From contig NC_064773.1 in assembly GCF_011397635.1 (NCBI RefSeq), positions 34,233,449-34,297,448 on the forward strand: a DNA stretch of 64,000 bases, written 5' to 3'. The position numbers were made by a program, and so were the translations under genes. This document shows, in pieces, positions 1-12,100 of the stretch. Position 1 is the stretch's first letter, and every line of letters starts with the position of its first letter. The notes under the pieces were generated by a model. That model saw nothing but the letters and a program-made list of their open reading frames with translations. It made no database searches and was not told where the DNA came from. The DNA is from Epinephelus fuscoguttatus. Its lineage: Eukaryota; Chordata; Actinopteri; Perciformes; Serranidae.

Positions 1-105
1 GTTAATGGTTTGCAACCCTCAATGATGAACAGTGGTGCCAAATGATGGGTCGGCAAGCAGTAATGCAGGAATTTCATCATGAAAGAGAAAGGACAGAAAG
101 TAGTA

Positions 106-351
106 TTAGTTTTGGGTAATGACAGTGGAGATGCTGTGAGCTGGTGGAGACATGGGAAGGTCAGCTACTAGGAAATCATCTAAAAGATGCAGGACAAAAG
201 GGAGTTTGCAGGTATTGTGGAGAATCCAGCATAAGGCTTCTGACAGGGTGTCAAAAATGCGAGGGCTGAGAGAGAGGGCGGCAGGGTTGCATGAGCTCAT
301 GAGCTTTTGCAAAGACACGTTCTGATGCAGGGCAGCAACGGCATAGGTCAA
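106..351 (-). mobile_element. degraded reverse transcriptase fragment, possibly DIRS/Ngaro-like
   Basis: The minus strand has an 81-codon open frame containing the block FVLHLLDDFLVADLP. This resembles the YxDD/LLDDFL active-site region of reverse transcriptases of tyrosine-recombinase (DIRS/Ngaro) retroelements. Frames on either side are broken and no recombinase or terminal repeats are visible, so this would be a short relic. The assignment rests on recognising one motif; a different retroelement class is possible. Confidence 0.4.
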
Positions 352-1447
352 TGCAAAGGGGGAGCTGGGAAGATTTTGCAGCGTAAATAGACCACCAAAT
401 TGGAGGGTGTGTTTGTAGATGACATATGGGGAGTGATGTATGATGTGTGTGTATGAATCAGTGCAGCTCCAGTTGACAGCCTGAACTAGCTCGCAGGCGT
501 CGCTTCATTTTTTTAGCTCCTGGTTCACTAAATCAAGAGCTCATTTTACACTGAGCTCATGAGACTGACTTTTATACACATTGTGCTAGTGAAGGAAAGC
601 TCATAGATACAGATTTCCAAGTTTTAAATATAAATCATATTTATCTTGACCAAATTAGTATAATGATTTTAAACTCATGTTTTTTCAATTGGGAGAGAGG
701 AGAGAGGGTGGGTCTGGAGAGAGAGGGTGGTGCTGGAGAGTGAGGGAGATACAGAGAATGGTCGAAGTGACAGCTGCACCAGCGTAGAGGTGGAGGTGGA
801 GGTAATGTGGATACAGATGATGTTTCAGTGGTATAAATGCACAATATAATGAATGTCTGATCAAAAGACAGAACAACACAGCTGCAGCCTGTCATTTTTA
901 CAATACAATCATCATCAAATGAAGGAAATTTCAAGTTAAATGGAAATAAGTCACTTCCTGTTTCTTTGGTCGACTACCAAATAATCATATATGTTCTTAC
1001 TCTATATCAATATCTTTCAAAGATTCAATATAACTTTTCAAATGGTGTAAAATTAACAGTATTAATAAAAAAAAATCATCACCAGTAACCTCATGTCACC
1101 AAATTAACCTGAATTAAAACTTTGTAGATTATAAATTGAAATATAAAAATTAAATGATTCATTTAACCCTGGAGGGGATGGAAAACAAGGGAACGTGGGA
1201 TATTACTGTATTTGATTCATGTCCATTAGAACAACACTCACTTTGTTCAGTTGCAAACTAAACTAAGACATTTTGTCCAATTTCATCCCAAATTTGGAAG
1301 AAGACAGTGTCCAGAATCATTTAATATGAAGTAAAGGCACCACGAAACACCTTCTTTACAAACTCAAGGGACTTTATCTATGGAGCTAGAACAGTCTCAA
1401 AATGAGTAAATGCATACAGAAATTAATAAATGCACAAAAAAGGATTC

Positions 1448-1454
<7 letters not shown>

Positions 1455-1488
<34 letters not shown>

Positions 1489-1812
1489 GTGTATGTGTAT
1501 AAATAAAGTTTCTTCTTCTTCTTCTTCTTCTTATTATTATATATGACTCAAAACATAAACACATTTTCAATGCACACAAAAATGTTTCATTCCATATATA
1601 AGTAAAAGAAAATCCACATATAAAAAAAAAAGATTTATAAACATATTTTTGATGCACACACAAATATTTCTTGTTTTAAATATGTGCAATTGAAATTCAC
1701 AAATGTACGCATGCATGTATTTGCAATTTTCATCAAATACATATTTGGAGGTACAGTGAATGGAAAGGGATGAAACATATTTTTGTGTTTGTGTTTTGAG
1801 TGTTTGTGTTTT

Positions 1813-1860
<48 letters not shown>

Positions 1861-2006
1861 ATTTATAGTTTGTAATTGTTTGTAGTTTACAGAGGATTTT
1901 GTGAAGGGTGAATTTCTCGGTGCGCGGAAGCCTTTGGCAGGTTTTTCAAACCCTGGGGGACTCTTTCCCAAAGCAGACTACAGAGACAAAAAGGGACAAA
2001 TAAGGT

Positions 2007-2080
<74 letters not shown>
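1455..2080. repeat. cluster of microsatellites: (AT)n, (TTC)n, (TA)n(TG)n and a ~70-bp (CA)n
   Basis: Simple repeats are visible at about 1455-1484 (AT), 1509-1532 (TTC), 1815-1860 (TA then TG) and 2008-2079 (uninterrupted CA, ~35 units). The open frames through these tracts are low-complexity artefacts. The stretch from 481 to 2870 otherwise shows no exon I can recognise; it is presumably intron of, or flank to, the acyltransferase gene. Confidence 0.9.
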
Positions 2081-2082
<2 letters not shown>

Positions 2083-2870
2083 GGCTTGGGTCCATCACCA
2101 TCCTCAGTCTACTGGATCTATCATATGGCCCATCTAAACAATCAGTCACTAACCATCCATTTCTATTAGACCTTTCCTGTTTTTATCCCGGAAATCAGGT
2201 CATCTTTTGAACAGAGGTGGATGAATTGTATAGTCTGATGCACAAAGGAAGAAAGAAGAAAGGACTTCCTGTTGATTTTGTTGATTTTGTTGGTTTCGAC
2301 GGTCCTCACCTTGCTGAGCCAGCACATGACAGCAAAGCCTCCACAGGAAGTAGTGTCACCCTAGCCCTTTCTGTCCCAGTCCAGTTTGTTGTTGAGATCT
2401 ACTCATAGGTACTTGTATGCCAGTCCAGAATCAAACAAACAAAACAGTTGGGGAAATGTCTTCCCAAAGCAACGATTAACTTCAAATATTTAAAGTTAGT
2501 CCTTAAAATTGCTTTAAGTACTGTAAACATTTCCATGCACGCAGTAATGTCACTGTAGCAAATACTGTGGGACATTTACACAGTGGTCAAGAGTGCTGGA
2601 CCGGAAGTGTCGCACAAAAAAAACGGAAGCTGGCTGCGTTCTGTTTTGCCTCCGTGTGTCTGTGAAAAATAAGGTGAATAGAACATGTAAACAGAAATCA
2701 AATCAAATCAGAATTGGGCATCAAGACATGGTAGTGTAAAGGCAGCCTTAGTCTGATTTATAATGTTGTCTGTGGCTCTGAAGGTAACTTTCTAAAGGCT
2801 TCGAAACTATGTCAGGGTTATCTCAGCCACTCTAATTTGGACCATGTCTTTTTAAAAATAGTTCCATTTT

Positions 2871-3048
2871 TGGGGCGCTGGTGGTTTAGTGGTAGAGCAG
2901 GCGCCCCAAGTACAGGGCTGTTGCCGCAGCAGCCCGGGTTCGATTCCAGCCTGTGGCCCTTTGCTGCATGTCACTCCCTCTCTCTCTCCCCCTTTCACGC
3001 TTGTCTGTCCTATCCATTAAAGGCTAAAAAATATCTAAAATAAAAATT
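2871..3048 (+). mobile_element. tRNA-derived SINE with 10-bp target duplication
   Basis: The head reads like a tRNA pol III promoter, with a box A-like TGGTTTAGTGGTAGAGCAGG and a box B-like GGGTTCGATTCC about 40 bp later. A pyrimidine-rich body and an A-rich tail (CTAAAAAATATCTAAAATAA) follow. It is flanked by the direct repeat GTTCCATTTT (2861-2870 and 3049-3058), which fits retroposition. It sits about 70 bp upstream of the first visible acyltransferase exon. It is not a functional tRNA gene. Confidence 0.85.
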
Positions 3049-3116
3049 GTTCCATTTTCAAACTGTTTGCGTTCCTTTCAAACATTTAAATGAATAACCA
3101 TGAATTCTCTGTTCAG

Positions 3117-6100
3117 GTTTGCTGCCAAATTCATAGCAGGTGGAATGGAATTAAAGACAATGATTGACAAGTGAGTACTGAACTTCAAAGTTCCCTTTTC
3201 ACCAGACACAAAGATCTTTTTCATCCTAGGAGTTTCATTATCTTCTGTCATGGTTTGTTTCACACAGTGTAATAATTAATATAACTATTGTGCAGCTCAA
3301 AAAATGAACCGTAATATTAACTAAAACCAATCAATTTATTTGTTGCTTTCACCTTCAAACATCAAACAGCAAAATAAGCAGTTAATTTACACATTAAAGG
3401 CTCTCTAAGTATTCCTAAGCTTGAAAAGTTTTTGTCACATACAGCAAACATCTCCTCACGATCCGCTAGCTACATGTCCTCTGAATATGCTGTGAAAAAG
3501 TCCGGTGTCTGTAGGGAGCCCAGACTCCGCAAATGGCAACAAAAACACTTCACTTCTGTTTACGTTCAACAATGTTATCAAACACAACGGAGGTAGCTCG
3601 CCTTTTAGCCTCATTGTAGCCTGTAGCTCTAACTGCCTCTCTGGGCACCACGGCGTGAGACCGTGAGACATGGGCACCGCGTTCATGTGCGTGTGCTTGC
3701 TTTCGCTGGTCTCACACTGGCTGGTTGGCGCAGCCTGGACCAAAATGTTTTTGTTGCCATTTGCGGAGCCTGGGCTGCCTACAGAGACCGGTCTTTTTCA
3801 TAGCATATTCAGAGGACATGTAGCTAGCAGATCGTGAAGAGATGTTTGCTGTATGTGACAAAAACTTTTCAAGCTTAGGAAGACTTAGAGAGCCTTTAAC
3901 AGAGGTTTTAGCTGCAGCCTAAAATTAGTACTATGCTGTTTTAAATGATGTTTTAAGCAGGAGATATTAAGTTAGTTCTCTGAAGAATTTGAACAAGGTT
4001 TATTTCCAGCTAAGGTGTTTATAGTTTAACTACAGTCAAAAGTTGAACTTGAACTTGTAGAAGTTCAACCAAGTTAAGATATTTGCACTCCATCTTTATG
4101 AGAGTACTCTCATGTGTGCATTTTTGGTTTGGCTCGGTTATAGTATTTCTATTTCTAAGTAAAAAAAAAAAAAAAAAAAAAACCCTTACAAAAATATTTG
4201 CCAAAAAAATTGTATGCATCAAATGCTGTATTATAGGTGACAGTAACCAGTGGACTGAATGCATCAGTACTGCTGTAGGCCTTCTTAATTTCTCTGATTA
4301 TGTTGGACAAAAGACTAAACTTGAGTCAAAGATGGAGAGGCAGAGCTATATTATTGAAAGTGGTCCCGAGCATCCAGTGGATGTGACAGCTTCAGGGACA
4401 TCAATGGCCAAAATTGTAAATAATACTGAATGGCTGAGGTTAAATGTTTATTTGTTTTCCAGTGAGACACTACCAGATGAGTACATGAGAGGGAAGCCGC
4501 TGTGTATGAAGCAGTTTGAGCAGCTGTTTTCATCCTGTCGTATCCCTGATCTGAAGATGGACACCTTTGAGCAATACACCGACAAACACATCACTGTAGT
4601 ACACAACGGTCAGGTGAGGAACATCAAGTCACTGTAGTGCACAACTGTCAGGGTGAACACATCACATCACTGTAGTGGAGCCTTTAATTCCTCTCATCTG
4701 CCGTATGGAGATTGTGAGGGGAAAAATAGACGTGCCAGCTAAACAACAGTGAAAGAGCTGTGATATGCTGTGTTGGCCCTCTACATCATCAAATCTTCCA
4801 CAAATAGAAGGCTGGCTGATGGGAAGCCAACAAGGAAAATTCTGATGGGGTAAAGGGGTCCCTGAACACTTCACCAGTGACATGCAGTGTTGGGGAAGTT
4901 ACTTTTAAAAAGTAGTGTTTGCTCGTTACTCGTTACTTCTTAAAAAAAGTAATCCCTTATTTTACTTAGTTACCCTCTGTGAAAAGTAACTTTTTACGTT
5001 ACTCGTTACTTTTATGGTGCTTGACTTTGGGTAGAACCCCATCTCATTTCCCACTGGTATTTACCACTTTGGTGATAAAATAAAGATTAAAGAGTGAGAG
5101 TTAATTTGTGTTATCTAGGCTACATGAATTTGTTACATGACAGATTACTATTACTAATAGCCTATTTGCCGGACCTGCTGCATCACTGAATGAGGAAAAT
5201 ATTAATATTCACAGACACTATCTTTGAACAAATAGTGTCATATTCATGAATAAATCATTTTCTGTTCTGTTATTACGTGTGTAACTGTGAGACTGTGTTT
5301 GTGTAACAGACTCATACTTTGCAGTAAGCTACAGACCTGCACGAATAAATTAATTCATTTTCTCTTCTGGTATGGTATGGTAGGTACTTTATTAACCCCT
5401 CGGGGGGAAATTTCAACGTCACAGCAGCAATTTAAAATACACATAATAGGAGCTGCTGCAACAGGCTGCCGTTCACACAGCACCAGGAAGGTAGGCAGGT
5501 TATGATTGTTCTGTTTTCTCTTAACACAATGCTGCATTTTATTGATGTTTTGGGGGTTGTTTTGATTTCCTTTGAGGTTCCGGGGTCGTATGTTGCCCAT
5601 GTCTGAGGTCTGACTAGCGAGGTTAACGTTACATTAAACAACACTTACCCAGTCATACAAGTGCAGTTCGCTGTCAGTATATAGTTGGTCGACTTGTTCA
5701 GAATCGCCCAGGTCTTGTACATTAGTTAACGTTACTGTTATGTGTCCTTGTCGCTGGCTCGGCAGTACTTCGGTCCACAGAGCACAAAAACCATCAGATA
5801 AATCCCGGTATTCAATATCTTGGACATGACCGCAAAGTACAAAATTATACACATCAAGGGATTTATATGCCTTGAGTTTTTCATGCGTATAAACGCTGGG
5901 TTTCTCCACAAGATATTAAAAAATGTCCGGCCACTGTAGCTTAGGCCATTTCGCTGGGTCGGTGACCCACTGACCCGACATTAAGTATGGATCAGGAAAC
6001 CTCACTCCGTTGCTAATTGTTATCTTATTACAATAAGCTAACCTGTCTTCGGTTGACAAACCGTTAAAATAATCCGAGGAGGCGTGTGTATCTTCCATAT

Positions 6101-9100
6101 TCCTCATACGATTCTTGATTTTGGCGCTCCTGTCTGTACTGTTGACATGGCAACTGTCACAGTTCCTGCCTAGTGCGCAGCTGAGGCAGACAGGCAGTGT
6201 CACTGTCAAATCTGTCCCCGGGAAAAGTAACGTTGTGCCCAACTGACAAAGTAACTACGTTCCGTTATCATATTTTCAGTAGTAACGCGTTACACTACTT
6301 TTTACCCAATAAAAGTAGTTACGTTACTGTAACGCGTTACTTTGTAACACGTTACACACAACACTGGTGACATGGAATGTTCCAAGCCTTGGTAAGGTCA
6401 GCAAATGCATCATTACCAGCCCTGTAGCGCAGTGTGTCACTGTTTAATCCTCTCATCTCCCATGGAAACCGGGAGAAAAAATTAAACATGGGTTTATTGG
6501 TTTTATGTTAATCCGACATACATTGTGAGCTATATCAGACCATCATGCAGTGCATAGCTTTTATGAATGGGCACAGCACTCTAAAGCCACTAGTTAGCAC
6601 TGGTCAAACTGGTGTTAATCTTCCACCCTCTTTCACCTGTACTGGGGCTGGGTTGGGGTGTGTGTTTGCTGATACAATCATAAAGTCTCACTTGAAAACA
6701 GTCTTACGAGCTGAATTCAGTGACGGTGAATCCGGGGAGATTGGGAGAAGAGGGAAATGCTCTTAAGGAAAGTAATTTGTTGTAACAAAAAAAATATATT
6801 AAAAAATTCACTTTACCAACATGAACATCAACACCAACACATAAAAACAGCCCCCATACCTTCGGCATGAGCAGAGCCATGATATGTGTCTCCAAAGAGG
6901 CAGCAAGGAAAATGGGGACTGTGTACCTGTGTACTGCCATCACTCATTTTAGGTCTGTTATGGAGCTTTGTCTCATATCCATTCTGTGGATGCAAGTGGC
7001 AGACGGGACTGCCGTCTCTCTTCCTCTAGCTGATGGATGCACTGAGTGACTTGACTCCAAAAAGCCCTTCTGTAATGACAGTGGCCAACAAAGATCCCCA
7101 TGGTGCTTTTAGGGGGGTGAGTCAGATATCACTCACTTGTCAGCATCTCTCTGTCACACAGCAGCCATGTTTAAAGGCATCCTGCTCCTTTACCAACCAG
7201 CTGACTTTGGAAGCAGGTGCTTCTCACCACTGCTGAAGAGAAATTTATGCTTTACTCAATGTGTGAATGTGTGTTCATGATTAGAGGAGTATTACCCAAA
7301 GAGTCCAGTAGAAGGCAAGCCTGTGACAGATAGAGCATAAGGTTTGTACTCCGTTGCTCATTTGGTCATTAATGCAAAACCTCACTTCAGAGAGTTCACA
7401 ACTTGTCGCAAGTTGGTTTGTTATACGGAAGTTTACGTGAAAGTTAGCCTGCTACACCTGTTTTGATGGCATTGGTACACATAAAAAAAAGATATAAATT
7501 ACTATGTAGAAACATGTTACCCCCCACAAAAATCTATTGATGTTTTTTAAATTCAGATTTCTGCCCAAATCAGGTAATTCTCAGGGCACTTAGATGCATG
7601 TAAATACCCTAAGAAGCTTATATGGAGTCTTAATGAAATTGAGTGAAGAAGAGTTTGCTAACCAGGGGTCACAGTGATATTTATTCAGTTTATTAATTTG
7701 ACTAATTACAAGTTGTACGCACAATTAATAATTGTAAATCAAATGACCACAAAGTAATTTGCTCACAAACAACGTAAGGTCTTGGGAAGCCTGAGTGCCT
7801 TTGTTCCTAGGGACTTTGCTCAGTGGGTAATCTTGTGTTGTTTTCAATTTTCTTCCCCTGTGGATTCAGTTCTTTGTGATGGAAGCATACAACAGTGATG
7901 GGAGTCCACTAACAATTGATCAGCTCTGTGTTCAGCTGGAGAGGATCTGCAACTCCTCACTACAGACCGACATGGAGCCTGTTGGGATCCTCACCACCCA
8001 GCAGCGTGACAGCTGGAGCAAAACCTACAACAACCTCATCAAGGGTGAGAACTGCTCTCATGGAAGTCAAACTAAAGAACCACTGACCTAATAAATCATG
8101 AGAACATGTGAAATAAACTTGTTGTCTACAGTAATGCATGCCAGATAAAAAACAGAAGACACACTTTATTAATCCCCAAGGGAGATTTTTTTTCAGTCTG
8201 AGCCTGTTTCCACCGGATATAATCATTTGTCTTTAGTAATCCAATCATAACCCAGCTAGCAAAATTGTGCAATTTCACAAGCGGCCCATATCCAGCATGG
8301 TAGAACAAAAACACTCAGCCCAACGATCAGGCAGTCTCGGCATGACAATTTTGCATTTACTTTTGCATCAGGTAAAGCTGAAGTGAAGGCCAATAGCTTT
8401 GTGCCAACTCCGACCAAAAGTTGGCCTGGACATGGCCCAAAACTATTGGCCAAAATGCAGCCTAACTGATTCAGCCCAAGTCCAGTAAGCCACAACTAAC
8501 CCCTTATGTTAGGAGTGTAGTGACCTAAAACAAATGGCTGCTTCACTAGCTAATGCCAGCTACCAAAACACATAGTACATGCATAAGTTATTACTAATTA
8601 AAGATTGAGGAACTAGGCGATGTATGACAAGGGAACAGTGTGTGGAAATTCAGGCTGGATAGGGGCAACAGACCAGACATAGTGATAGCTGAGCAAGAGA
8701 CATCTGCTCTCTTCCGCAGGTCCAAAAAGTGTTTCCTGGTCCTCTCATGTTTTACGCCATGTTCATTTGAGATTTAAACTAACATCAGCTGGCAACATTA
8801 ACACATACTAGCAATACATAGTAACGTTGGCTGCTGCTAAGTTGAAATAACATTAATGGTTACCTTCACTCTGACACAGTACATCTTAATGAAGCAGAAC
8901 AAAAAATATGCACACACACAGAGGCATTTACCCTCTGAAGGTTACAGCATCCGTTACCCGTTGGTAAAACTCTGCAGCCACCAAAGTAATGGACATATCA
9001 TCAACTTTCAATGCACGTCTGTAATGTTGTCCAGCCCGTGACTTCTCTTTATGGGGTGGGCTACACATCCTGCCCCTCTACCTTTCCATTTGGATGACAA

Positions 9101-12100
9101 GTTGTAACAATGAATGAAATCAATTAAATGTCAAGATGGACAACCTTATACCCTCTGGGGCTAGGTTGTGAGCTCTACACAGTAAACAATATATTTGAAT
9201 TTCAATTAACTTCATTAACAATTACAGAGCACTTTTTGTTTCACTCTAAACTGTATTAACGCTTAACACTCAAATGAACTGACTTTTAAATACAGTACTT
9301 ACAACTCTACTTGTTGACATATTTATTTGTCTAGACTGAAATGTTTTAGACTGGGCTACAAATGATTGGGCTGTATAAAATTGATGGATGATATCTGTTA
9401 ACATTAGCTGTTAGCCAGACTAGCTCAGGTAAGCGTTTGTGATGTACCTTGATAATTGCAGAGGTTAGATGATATGTAAAACTCAAATTCTTTCTCAAGG
9501 TTGTTCTTGGAAAATTTAGTACACATCCTGGTTATTCTCTGCACATCACTGTTCATTAATTTCGGCAATGCCTGTAAGCAATGGGTGAGTTGTGACAAAT
9601 CTGCCATCTTGCCATTTCATCCAGTGGGTCACTGGCTGAAGTTGTTTCGCGGTATTTCAAAGGCAGAATGCATATAGCATATTGCTATTGGCCCGAGCCT
9701 TTTATTTCTAGAGGTGGGCCACCTAAGACATGCCCAAATGTGGCCCGAGTTCGGTTATCCAGTACTCAGCCACAATTCTTTATACAGCTATCAGCCCATG
9801 CTTGGCCCTGATGACGTCACCCGTGCTTGACGAGCGCACCAGATATCCCACGCCCCACCCAGATGTGGCCTGATAGTACACTGCTAGCTGGGAAGTGGAC
9901 AGATTTAAGTCCGTCCCTTGATGTTATAATGCGTCTCCACATGTGTCTCGAATGACTACTGGTAGCCCACTAGAATCATAAAATCAGTTGCCTTTTCAGG
10001 TCATTAGGTACATTTTGCTGCAATAAAAAATGGCTGAAGTGAAATTTGAAAAAATGTGAAGAAGTATTTTGAGTGTATTGATTCTAGTTATATTAATAAT
10101 ATTATTAAAAATGAAAAAAAAAAGTCAGAAAAAGCACACTTATAGCCACTTGACGGCGTGTCTGTGTTTGATTGACAGCATTTGAATGGATGTGTCCCTG
10201 TATGATTGACAGTGGTTGGATGGACATGTCTGTGTTTGACTGACAGCAGATGGATTGACATGTCTTTTTGACTGACAGCAGTTCAATCAATCAATCAATT
10301 TTATTTATAAAGCCCAATATCACAAATCACAATTTGCTTACAACAACAGTAATGAACGTAATAATATTATAATTATAGTTCTGGCTACTGTGGTACAATA
10401 TGTTGAAAGTATATATTAATATCTGATAGTATACATATGTGACAATAATCATATGTGTATAATAACAGTAGAAGTATGACAAATGATAACAGCAGCAGCA
10501 GGCGTCTGGCAGGACCACGGCAGCAGCTCAACCACACACGTCACACTATCCAGGCACCGCTGCAATAAGAGTTAACCTGAGAGACAGTGGAGCACAGAGG
10601 CTCCGGAAAAGAAGCCGAGTTAGTGACATCCAGAATGGCCGAGTTAGCAAGATGCAGTAATAGGACACAAGAGAGAGAGAGAAGGAGAGAAGGTGCTTGG
10701 TGTATTATAGTGGGTCCCCCGGCAAACTAGGCCTAAGTCAGCCTAACTAGGGGCTGGTACAAGGCAAGCCTGAGCCAGCCCTAACTATAAGCTTTATCAA
10801 AGAGGAAAGTCTTAAGTCTAGTCTTAAATGTGGAGATGGTGTCTGCCTCCCGAACCATAACAGGAAGATGATTCCACAGGAAAGGAGCCTGATAGCTGAT
10901 GGCTCAGAGTTGAATGGATGTGTCTGTGTTTGATTGACAGCAGTTCGAGGGGCCTGTCTTTGATTGATTGATGGATGTGTCTCTGTTGGATTGACAGTAA
11001 CTGGATGGACACATCTTTGTTAAATTGATCACAGCTGGATGGAGGTCTTTCAGTCTGACTGACAGCAGATGGAGGGACGTGTCTGACTGTGACTGACAGA
11101 AGTTGGATGGATGTTACTTTGTTTAATTTTAATTTTGATTGACAGCAGTTGAATGGAAATGTCCTGTTTTGATTAACTGCACTTGAAGAATGCGGTGGCA
11201 ATTTCTATTGAACAATACACATCAACTCAAAAACTTGTCTTTCTTTAAGTTTAATTCAGCATCTGCAGATGGACACACAACAAACAGTCAAGAATGAACT
11301 CAGTCAAAAAAGAGCTTGCCCTAAACACAGGAGATGTCAGATACTATACTCACTGACAACTTCTGAGGTCAGGTAGGGGAGTGAGATGCCCATTATCTTT
11401 AACTAGCGTTGTCAGAGGGGGTGACAGAGCAGTTTGGTTCATCTTATCTAGTCATGTTCTTGGACTTCAAGAAAGTACTCGCAGCTTGTTACATACTGAT
11501 AAAGAGTAAACATCATATAAGACATTTCTGCTTGAGATATCCAGACAAGACATAAAATGCAAGGTTACCTGACATTCTTTCTGCTTTGTGGCACATAGTA
11601 CAGAGGCCTAAACTATGTTGATTACCTTTCCATGATATTAATAATTTCCATTGTAAGAGGCAAGTCTGTGTTTTGACAGCAGCTAGATGGACATGTTTTT
11701 GTTTCAATTGACAGCAGCAGAAGGGGCATGCTGTTTAACAGCATTTGGAAGGACGTGTCTGAGCGTGATTGAAAGCAGCTGTGTGTGGGTGTGACACTGT
11801 TTGTTTGACAACATTTGGATGAAAATGTCTTTGTTTGATTGACAGCATTTGGATGGATGTCTCTGTGACAGCAGCTAGAGGGGCGTGACAGTGTTTGTTT
11901 CACAACAGTTGGATGGACAGGACTTTGTTTGATTGATAGCAGTTGGATGGACATGTAATTGATTAACAAAAGTTGAACATGCCGTGTGATTGCCAGTGCT
12001 TGGACAGAGGAGTCTTTGTTTAATTGAGAGCAGTTGAATGGACATGTCTTTGTTAGCTTGACAACGGTTTGATAGACTTGTCTGAATTTGACTGACAGGA

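Noticed and set aside
1887..2149. Cys-Val and Thr-His-rich frames
   Set aside because: These are translations of the (CA)n microsatellite.
2871..2960. Possible functional tRNA gene
   Set aside because: Boxes A and B are present but the sequence carries a SINE body, A-rich tail and target duplication; it is a retroposon.
1..3116. Search for the missing N-terminal acyltransferase exons
   Set aside because: No match to the expected WWLQLAYL/QDFxDLQGQLR-type blocks was found on the + strand; they probably lie upstream of the window.
4083..4462. N-terminal part of the open frame running into the acyltransferase exon at 4463
   Set aside because: It reads through an intron with a poly-A tract; the exon border is set by the AG at 4461-4462 and by the family alignment (N|ETLPDEY), so upstream codons are not coding.
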